Below, piece by piece: positions 1-4,948 of a DNA stretch of 8,269 bases. Positions within the stretch are counted from its first letter, which is position 1. Each line of letters opens with the position of its first letter. This DNA comes from SFEL01 sp045592165 (GTDB lineage Bacteria; Bacillota; Clostridia; Christensenellales; CAG-138): the NCBI GenBank assembly GCA_045592165.1, contig JAZNUG010000178.1, forward strand, positions 1 to 8,269, read 5' to 3'. The notes below the pieces were generated by a model, which was given only the letters and a program-made list of their open reading frames with translations, did no database searches and was not told the DNA's origin. The translations under genes and the position numbers were made by a program.

Positions 1-879
1 CATATCGATATCAGAAGCGGACTCGGGATATTCCTCGGCAAAGTGCTCGATAACTTCGGCCTTAACCTGCTCGCTGCGCTCCTCACGCACCTTGCGGTCA
101 AAGGTATCCAGCTGCCACTCTACCTTCTCGCGGGAGTATTCACGAACCTTCTCGGTGAACTCCTCATCGGGCTTGTAGATGTTTACTTCCATCTTGGGCT
201 TGCCGCACTCGGCTGCAATGCTCTCGATGAAGGCAACGATCTTCTTTATCTCTTCATGTGCCAGCAGGATAGCGTCCAGCATTTCCTTTTCGGTCAGCTC
301 GTTTGCACCGGCCTCAACCATCATAACGGCATCCTTGGTGCCGGCAACGGTCAGGTTCAGGCGGCTGTTTGCGCGCTGCTGCTGATCGGGATTGATAATG
401 TATTCGCCGTCCACCATGCCAACTGCTACTGCACCGATGGGGCCCATGAAGGGGGCATCGCTGATAGCCAGAGCGGCGGATGCGCCTACCATACCCAGAA
501 TTTCGGGCTGTACATCGGGATCGCAGGAAAGAACGGTTGCGATTACCTGGATGTCATTGTAGAAGCCCTTGGGGAACAAAGGGCGGAGAGGACGGTCGAT
601 AAGACGGCTGGACAGGATAGCCTTCTCGGAAGGACGACCTTCGCGCTTGATGTAACCGCCGGGAATCTTGCCTACGGCATACATTTTTTCTTCGAACTCG
701 ATGGAGAGGGGGAGGAAATCAACGCCGTCACGGGCGGACTTTGCTACGGTTGCATTAACCATAACAACTGCATCACCCACGCGAACAAATGCGCTGCCGC
801 CGGCCTGCTCACAGTATTTACCGGTTTCGATGGTCAGGGTCTTGCCTGCCAGCTCCATAGAATAAACTTTTCCCTGCAT
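1..879 (-). CDS. pnp: Polyribonucleotide nucleotidyltransferase (PNPase), N-terminal 293 residues, cut by window edge
   Basis: PNPase is a trimeric cytoplasmic 3'-to-5' phosphorolytic exoribonuclease that degrades mRNA with inorganic phosphate, releasing nucleoside diphosphates. The visible part begins MQGKVYSMELAGKTL and covers the first RNase PH-like domain (about residues 5-225) and the beginning of the all-helical linker domain. Strong family signatures are GGYIKREGRPSEKAIL (74-89), the SRLIDRPLRPLFPKGF block (91-106) and DPDVQPEILGMVGASAAL (about 127-144). The frame is open to base 1; the second RNase PH core and the KH/S1 RNA-binding domains lie outside. I chose the ATG at 877-879: the GGAG at 887-890 is 7 nt from it, but only 1 nt from the alternative ATG at 883-885 (which would add Met-Asn). 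The gene has its own promoter and follows the terminator of the transporter operon, so it is an independent transcription unit. The common upstream partner rpsO is absent. Identification is very secure. Confidence 0.97.
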   Translation of the reverse strand, partial: MQGKVYSMELAGKTLTIETGKYCEQAGGSAFVRVGDAVVMVNATVAKSARDGVDFLPLSIEFEEKMYAVGKIPGGYIKREGRPSEKAILSSRLIDRPLRPLFPKGFYNDIQVIATVLSCDPDVQPEILGMVGASAALAISDAPFMGPIGAVAVGMVDGEYIINPDQQQRANSRLNLTVAGTKDAVMMVEAGANELTEKEMLDAILLAHEEIKKIVAFIESIAAECGKPKMEVNIYKPDEEFTEKVREYSREKVEWQLDTFDRKVREERSEQVKAEVIEHFAEEYPESASDIDM

Positions 880-886
880 ATTCATG

Positions 887-890
887 CTCC
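887..890 (-). promoter_or_regulatory. Ribosome-binding site of pnp, deciding between two ATGs
   Basis: GGAG (minus strand) lies 7 nt before the ATG at 879-877 and only 1 nt before the ATG at 885-883. The spacing favours the downstream ATG, giving the N-terminus MQGKVYS rather than MNMQGKVYS. Confidence 0.75.
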
Positions 891-918
891 TTTTTTCATT
901 TTCATTATAAACCAATTT

Positions 919-947
919 ATTATACATTATTTATCCCGTAAAGGCAA
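919..947 (-). promoter_or_regulatory. Predicted sigma-A promoter of pnp
   Basis: On the minus strand, a -35-like TTGCCT (947-942, 4 of 6 consensus) is separated by 17 bp from a perfect TATAAT -10 (924-919). Transcription would start near 912, giving a leader of only about 33 nt before the pnp ATG at 879. A second TATAAT exists at 909-904 but has no convincing -35. The short leader leaves little room for the long structured leader used for PNPase autoregulation in enterobacteria. Only 24 bp separate the upstream terminator from this promoter. Confidence 0.7.
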
Positions 948-971
948 ACAAAAATAGGGCAAAAACACAAA

Positions 972-999
972 AAAATCCCCCGACTTTTCGGGGGATTTT
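972..999 (-). terminator. Rho-independent terminator of the TRAP transporter operon
   Basis: A perfect 12-bp stem (972-983 with 988-999) with a 4-nt loop has a core of five G:C pairs plus flanking A:T pairs. Read on the minus strand it is followed by a continuing T-rich stretch (T7, G, TG, T5), the expected uridine tract. It starts about 30 bp after the permease stop codon (1030-1032). On the plus strand the stem is followed only by TTTTG ATTTG, so it may work weakly in that direction, but no plus-strand gene upstream needs it. Confidence 0.9.
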
Positions 1000-1029
1000 G
1001 ATTTGTTGATCATTGCTGCCGCCAAAGGG

Positions 1030-3234
1030 TTAGGCGATGGCGTTTGCGGCGTTGTACCTGCGCTTCTGAATGACATAAATGGCAGCTACGATTACAAAAC
1101 CGATGATATCGGATACGGTGCCGGGGATGATCATGCCGAGACCTCCGCCGATGAGCAGTATTGTCTCATACCACTTGCAGTGATCCTGTACGAAGCCTGC
1201 AAGGCCGCCGGAAAGGGCATACATACCGATAAGAGCGGTAAGCACATTCTGCGCGATGGCAAAAACAGTGGTGTCTATCATCAGCATGGCAGGATTCAGC
1301 ACAAAGATGTAAGGAACGATAAATGCACCTATTGCTATCCTCGTAGCATTTACACCCGTCTTGAATGCATCGCCCTTTGCTATTGCAGAACCTGCCATTG
1401 CGGCCAGCGCAACAGGGGGAGTAATGTCTGCAACAATACCAAAGTAGAATACAAACAGGTGTGCGCTCATTACTATGGCCATGGTGGGCTCGGTTACGGG
1501 AATACCCTGCATGCCGCAGACCATGGAGATGATAGCGGGAGCACAGATGGTGGAAGTAATCAGGTAGTTTGCCGTGGTGGGCACGCCCATGCCGAGAACT
1601 ATGGAGGACAGCATGGTGAAGAACAGCAGCAGGTAAATATTGTTGCCTGCTATTCTTGCAAGGCCGGTTGCAAACTTAAGGCCGAGACCGGTAAGGGTAA
1701 CGGTACCTACGATCATACCCGCCATTGCGCATGCTATGGCAACGGTCAGTACGCTGCGGGAGCCGCTCTTGAGGGCATCTACGATTTCATAGGGATCAAA
1801 TCCCAGTGCACTCTCAATCCACTTATATGCGGAAGGAGCATCCTTTACCTTAAGGCCGCGGATTATGCAGATTACAAGCCATATGCCTATTGCGATAAGG
1901 GCATAATGGGTAAAGTGAATATTCATATTCATTCCAACTATCATTGCCCCTACGGGAATGACAGCCAGCCAGTTGATGCTGCAGGCAATAAGGGAAGTAA
2001 CGATAGCGCCCAGAGCAGCATAAGTCGGGGTAACCTTTACGGACAGCATGTAGATCATAAATATCAGAGGCAGCAGCAGATGGCCGCGCTCTTTCATTAC
2101 CTGTCCTACCTTGGGTATATCTTCATCAGCCATGCCCTTGAGGCCAATCTTGCGGGCTTCATGGTGTACGCTGATAAGTATGCCGGAGAAGTAAAGTATT
2201 GCGGGGATTATTGCTGACTTAACAACCTCTGCGTAGGTAAAGCCGGTGCTTTCTGCCATCAGGAAAGCAGCAGCGCCCATGATGGGAGGCATCAGCTGTC
2301 CGCCGGTGGAAGCAGCCGCTTCAACAGCGCCAGCAAACTCCGGCCTGTAGCCAAGCTTCTTCATGGCAGGAATGGTGAAGGAGCCGGTGCTTACAGTATT
2401 TGCTACGGAGGATCCGGATACAGTGCCCTGAAGAGCAGAGGAGATTACCGCAACCTTTGCGGGACCGCCCACCTTCTTGCCGGCAATCGCGTTTGCAAGA
2501 TCGATGAACAGCTTGCCTACGCCGGTCTTCTCAAGGAACGCACCGAAGAGTATAAACAGGAATATAAAGGTGGATGATACGCCGAGAGGAGTACCGAATA
2601 CACCGCTGAGGGTGAAATACATATGGTTTACAACCTGGCGTATGCTGTATCCCCTGTGGCCGAAGGAACCGGGGATAAGATTGCCGAACAGCGCATACAG
2701 CAGGAAGCAGCATACGATGATGAGTATGGGCATGCCAACTACGCGGCGGCAGGCCTCAAACAGCAGCAATATACCCACAACGCCGATTATGATATCGAAG
2801 GTGGTATAGTTGCCTACGGCCTTGATGATATACTCGTAATTGAAGGGGATATACAGCACTACCGCAGCGGCAACTACGGCCAGCACGTAATCATACCATT
2901 CTACCCTGTCCTTGCGCATATGCTTTCCTGCAGGATACAGCAGGAATACCAGCGCCATGGCAAAGGCCAGATGTATGGAACGGAGCATCTGGGCAGGTAT
3001 GGTCCAAATGCTGGTATAAATCTGAAACAGCGCAAACGCAATAAGTATTGCGCCTATAACAAGGGATACGGTCTTGGGCAGTTTATTTCGGTAAGCCGAT
3101 TCCCTGTCATACTCCTCAAGCACTGCAGCGGCCTCAAGAGCAGCTATTTCATCTTCGCTCATTCCTGTGGTGTCCACGTTGAGCTTAATCTCATGTTTTT
3201 TTGCCAATTTTTCTTTTTTCTTGAATATGCTCAT
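1030..3234 (-). CDS. TRAP transporter permease, fused small and large subunits (DctQM, TAXI type)
   Basis: This is the membrane component of a tripartite ATP-independent periplasmic (TRAP) transporter: it moves substrate delivered by the binding protein across the cytoplasmic membrane, in this family using an ion (usually Na+) gradient. The protein has 734 residues. It starts with a charged cytoplasmic segment of about 50 residues rich in Lys and Glu, then DctQ-like membrane segments at about 54-76, 86-102, 114-132 and 145-185. A large DctM-like domain with many hydrophobic spans follows, to the C-terminus. The hallmark of TAXI-type fused permeases is visible: GTVSGSSVAN (270-279), FTIPAMKKLGYRPEF (286-300) and ASTGGQLMPPIMGAAAF (308-324). 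A related second-half motif, GMGVPTTANYLI, also occurs. The start is ATG 3234-3232, since GGAG at 3246-3243 is 8 nt away; GTG at 3237-3235 is the alternative. It is the last gene of the operon, 20 bp after DUF1850, and ends before the terminator at 972-999. The substrate cannot be read from the sequence. Confidence 0.95.
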   Translation of the reverse strand: MSIFKKKEKLAKKHEIKLNVDTTGMSEDEIAALEAAAVLEEYDRESAYRNKLPKTVSLVIGAILIAFALFQIYTSIWTIPAQMLRSIHLAFAMALVFLLYPAGKHMRKDRVEWYDYVLAVVAAAVVLYIPFNYEYIIKAVGNYTTFDIIIGVVGILLLFEACRRVVGMPILIIVCCFLLYALFGNLIPGSFGHRGYSIRQVVNHMYFTLSGVFGTPLGVSSTFIFLFILFGAFLEKTGVGKLFIDLANAIAGKKVGGPAKVAVISSALQGTVSGSSVANTVSTGSFTIPAMKKLGYRPEFAGAVEAAASTGGQLMPPIMGAAAFLMAESTGFTYAEVVKSAIIPAILYFSGILISVHHEARKIGLKGMADEDIPKVGQVMKERGHLLLPLIFMIYMLSVKVTPTYAALGAIVTSLIACSINWLAVIPVGAMIVGMNMNIHFTHYALIAIGIWLVICIIRGLKVKDAPSAYKWIESALGFDPYEIVDALKSGSRSVLTVAIACAMAGMIVGTVTLTGLGLKFATGLARIAGNNIYLLLFFTMLSSIVLGMGVPTTANYLITSTICAPAIISMVCGMQGIPVTEPTMAIVMSAHLFVFYFGIVADITPPVALAAMAGSAIAKGDAFKTGVNATRIAIGAFIVPYIFVLNPAMLMIDTTVFAIAQNVLTALIGMYALSGGLAGFVQDHCKWYETILLIGGGLGMIIPGTVSDIIGFVIVAAIYVIQKRRYNAANAIA

Positions 3235-3242
3235 CACGATTT

Positions 3243-3246
3243 CTCC
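3243..3246 (-). promoter_or_regulatory. Ribosome-binding site of the fused permease, deciding GTG versus ATG
   Basis: GGAG on the minus strand sits 8 nt before ATG 3234-3232 and 5 nt before the in-frame GTG 3237-3235. Both are tolerable; the ATG is preferred by spacing and codon identity. It lies in the 20-bp gap after the DUF1850 stop codon, fitting co-translation from one mRNA. Confidence 0.6.
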
Positions 3247-3254
3247 GGGTTGAA

Positions 3255-3797
3255 TTATTTACAGTCGATATTGTGGATAATTGCGGAAATAAGGTTTATC
3301 CTTTCAATGCTCAGCTTTACAAACGCCGTACCCTGTGCCTCGTCTCTCAGGCTTATCTCTTTATCCCTGTACAGAAGATGATGGTCAGGCACCTCCTGCA
3401 GCATTATGGGAATGAAATTATCCTCCTGCACCTCATCAATGCCGGTTATAAGGAAGCCATCCTCGGTATTGTGCATTTCGGTGCCTATGCCGTCTGCTAT
3501 TACTGGCATACCTGCGCCGAAGGAAGTGAAAAGGCTGGTGCGGGTGATAAGCTGCTGCCCCGTCCATTCCATCTCATCCGTAACGTAGCTCAGGTTAACG
3601 GAATGAGTAAAGCGGAGCTTAAAGGTTTCTTTTGGCTCAATGGGTACCGCCAGCATAAGCTTGTTGCTGTGATATCCTCTGAGGGTCAGTCTTGTGTATG
3701 CCGGCGTTAAAAATATTAACGCCAATATAACAATTATCAGGGGAGCAAGGAACTTGCTCCCCCTTTTTTTATTTGTTGTTTTATCAACAGGGCTCAT
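3255..3797 (-). CDS. DUF1850 family protein, membrane-anchored partner of the TAXI TRAP transporter
   Basis: This 180-residue protein has a basic N-terminus (KKRGSK, 10-15), one strongly hydrophobic segment (about 16-34) and then an extracytoplasmic domain. The segment has no lipobox cysteine, so it is probably an uncleaved anchor or signal anchor. The domain shows the FTHSV motif (63-67), an acidic pair Asp74-Glu75 shortly after it, and SFGAGMP (92-98), which together I recognise as the DUF1850 pattern. The biochemical role is not established; the family is repeatedly found in TAXI-type TRAP operons, so a role in substrate handover or transporter assembly is inferred from context only. It lies 15 bp after the binding-protein stop and 20 bp before the permease start, clearly within one operon. 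Its ribosome-binding site is weak (CGGAA about 5 nt before the ATG), suggesting lower expression than the binding protein. A strong hairpin lies within codons 12-20. Confidence 0.85.
   Translation of the reverse strand: MSPVDKTTNKKRGSKFLAPLIIVILALIFLTPAYTRLTLRGYHSNKLMLAVPIEPKETFKLRFTHSVNLSYVTDEMEWTGQQLITRTSLFTSFGAGMPVIADGIGTEMHNTEDGFLITGIDEVQEDNFIPIMLQEVPDHHLLYRDKEISLRDEAQGTAFVKLSIERINLISAIIHNIDCK
3740..3770 (+). terminator. Terminator-shaped hairpin inside the DUF1850 gene, oriented antisense to the operon
   Basis: A perfect 10-bp stem (3740-3749 with 3753-3762) closes on a GAA triloop. On the plus strand it is followed by one C and seven Ts (3764-3770), a textbook intrinsic terminator. No plus-strand gene precedes it, so it could only stop antisense transcription. 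On the operon (minus) strand the same hairpin forms within codons 12-20 of DUF1850 but has an A-run before it and no U-run after it, so it should not terminate operon transcription. It might protect the 3' end of processed binding-protein mRNA. The structure is directly visible; its function is inference. Confidence 0.6.
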
Positions 3798-3812
3798 TCA
3801 GTTCCGGGCCAA

Positions 3813-4766
3813 TTACATGAGACCCTTCTCGGTGAAGTACTTTACAGCACCGGGATGATAATCTACAGTTACGCCGTCAAATGCGGACTCAAGAGTTACG
3901 TCGTTGCCGCGGGCATGGCCGGCAACAAGAGCGTCCTGATTTTCGAAGAGGGTCTTGGTGATGTTGTATACTACTTCCTCATCCAGATCCTTGGTGCAGG
4001 CCAGGATAGCCATCATTGCTACGCTGTCGGCAGCGGCTACGCCGTATACATCCTCACCGATGGTGGTCTTGGCGTAGAAGGGATAGGAAGCGATAAGGTT
4101 GTCAGCGATTTCGCCGTCGATGGGCACAACTACGATATCAGTGTAGTTAGCCAGCTCAGTGATGGCGCTGTTGGGCAGAGCGGAGGTTGCGAAAGCAGCG
4201 TCAACGGTGCCGTTCTGCATAGCGGTGGAAGCTTCGGAGAAGCTGAGGTACTGTACATCGAAATCGTCATAGCTGAGGCCTGCAGCGGCAAGAACCTGCT
4301 GAGCGTTAACCTCAGAACCGGAACCCTGGTCGCCTACGCATACCTTCTTGCCCTTGAGGTCGGCAATGGAGGTGATGCCGCTGGCCTTGGTGGCTACCAG
4401 CTGTACAGCTTCGGGATACAGGGAAGCGATCGCACAGAGGCTATCCATTGCGCCATCTTCGGCCATGGTCTCGGTGCCGGTCACGGCATACTGGAGAACG
4501 TCGTTCTGGAGAATAGCAAGGTCAGCTTCCTTATTGTTAAGGGAGCGGGCGTTTGCTGCGGAAGCGCCGGAAGTGGTTGCGGTTACTTCTACGTTTTCGA
4601 TCTTCTCGGTCAGTACGTTTGCAATAACGCCGCCGAACGCATAATAGGTACCTGCATCGCCGCCGGTCACCATTACCAGACGATGTACGTCGCTGGCTGC
4701 GCCGGAACATGCGGCAAAGGACAGAGCCATGGTCAGAACCATCAGGATTGCAATCAATTTCTTCAT
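3813..4766 (-). CDS. TAXI family TRAP transporter solute-binding lipoprotein
   Basis: This is the extracytoplasmic substrate-capturing subunit of the TRAP transporter, anchored to the outer face of the membrane by lipid. The 317-residue length is normal for the TAXI (TRAP-associated extracytoplasmic immunogenic) family. The N-terminus is a lipoprotein signal peptide: MKK, a hydrophobic core, then SFAAC, with Cys20 as the predicted lipidated residue. The mature protein opens with VTGGDAGTYYAFGGVIANVL (about residues 33-52), the defining TAXI motif. ADLAILQNDV, IADLKGKKVCVGDQGSGSE and VDAAFATSALP follow, typical of a two-lobed periplasmic-binding fold. A near-ideal ribosome-binding site, GGAGG at 4777-4773, is 6 nt before the ATG, in keeping with high expression of the first gene. 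The operon continues to DUF1850 and the fused permease. The ligand is unknown; characterised relatives bind organic acids such as glutamate, but that cannot be assigned here. Confidence 0.95.
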   Translation of the reverse strand: MKKLIAILMVLTMALSFAACSGAASDVHRLVMVTGGDAGTYYAFGGVIANVLTEKIENVEVTATTSGASAANARSLNNKEADLAILQNDVLQYAVTGTETMAEDGAMDSLCAIASLYPEAVQLVATKASGITSIADLKGKKVCVGDQGSGSEVNAQQVLAAAGLSYDDFDVQYLSFSEASTAMQNGTVDAAFATSALPNSAITELANYTDIVVVPIDGEIADNLIASYPFYAKTTIGEDVYGVAAADSVAMMAILACTKDLDEEVVYNITKTLFENQDALVAGHARGNDVTLESAFDGVTVDYHPGAVKYFTEKGLM

Positions 4767-4792
4767 TTTTTTCCTCCAAATATTTTAATATA

Positions 4793-4824
4793 GTTGCATA
4801 CTTGCGTCCTTGTATCCTTGTATA
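4793..4824 (-). repeat. Four tandem 8-bp repeats in the leader of the TRAP operon
   Basis: On the plus strand four consecutive octamers stand head to tail: GTTGCATA (4793-4800), CTTGCGTC (4801-4808), CTTGTATC (4809-4816), CTTGTATA (4817-4824). Their consensus is (C/G)TTG(T/C)(A/G)T(A/C). The last unit is half of the palindrome at 4818-4827 that overlaps the promoter -10. They cover the predicted transcription start and first part of the leader, so they could be cooperative half-sites for a regulator. Origin by replication slippage is the plain alternative. Confidence 0.6.
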
Positions 4825-4827
4825 CAA
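4818..4827. promoter_or_regulatory. Palindromic operator candidate overlapping the -10 of the TRAP operon
   Basis: TTGTATACAA is a perfect 10-bp palindrome. It overlaps the -10 element (4829-4824) and the predicted start site of the transporter operon, the expected place for a repressor. From memory, operators with this core are described for GntR-family (FadR-like) regulators of organic-acid uptake and metabolism. That would suit a TRAP transporter, but no regulator gene is present in the window, so the family assignment is an inference. Confidence 0.5.
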
Positions 4828-4852
4828 TAGCACATTGCGCTGACCTTTGCAA
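4824..4852 (-). promoter_or_regulatory. Predicted promoter of the TAXI TRAP operon
   Basis: On the minus strand, TTGCAA (4852-4847, -35) is followed after 17 bp by TATTGT (4829-4824, -10). The -10 is preceded by TGC, making an extended -10 (TGn). Transcription would start near 4817, giving a leader of about 50 nt to the ATG at 4766 that contains the tandem octamers and the GGAGG site. Confidence 0.65.
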
Positions 4853-4933
4853 GAGTCTTTCAAAAGAATTTGTTAACACCATACTCAATTGGCATTGTCA
4901 GCCATAAAGCGTATTTAACCGCCTTTCAGTTTA

Positions 4934-4942
4934 TGTTACAAT
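4934..4942 (+). promoter_or_regulatory. Predicted extended -10 promoter of the GTPase-nuclease gene, implying a leaderless mRNA
   Basis: TGTTACAAT forms an extended -10 (TGn plus TACAAT, 5 of 6 consensus). The -35 at the matching 17-bp distance (TTTAAC, 4914-4919) is poor, as often tolerated when TGn is present. Only six bases lie between the -10 and the ATG at 4949, so transcription should start at or next to the A of the start codon. No Shine-Dalgarno-like sequence is present in the preceding 30 nt. Confidence 0.5.
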
Positions 4943-4948
4943 TCAAAT

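Noticed and set aside
904..909. Second TATAAT upstream of pnp
   Set aside because: No plausible -35 at correct spacing; its start site would leave a leader of only about 18 nt. The hexamer at 919-924 has a better -35.
43..957. Long plus-strand open frame opposite pnp (also 1003-2217, 2623-3381 and 3855-4793 opposite the transporter genes)
   Set aside because: Their translations are low-complexity, rich in Cys/His/Tyr/Gly and match no family, while the opposite strand encodes complete, well-recognised proteins. They are antisense shadows produced by codon bias.
3764..3770. A7 run (minus strand) before the hairpin in DUF1850 as programmed frameshift or slippage site
   Set aside because: The codon phase (AAT AAA AAA AGG) does not fit a tandem-slippage heptamer and the downstream zero frame encodes the full DUF1850 domain. 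Transcriptional slippage cannot be excluded but nothing supports it.
4793..4824. Tandem octamers as a CRISPR-like or iteron array
   Set aside because: Units are 8 bp with no spacers and only four copies; there is no replication or cas gene nearby, and the location over a promoter fits a regulatory role better.
4895..4900. TTGTCA as a -35 for the GTPase gene
   Set aside because: No -10-like hexamer lies 16-18 bp downstream; the extended -10 at 4934-4942 is too far away to pair with it.
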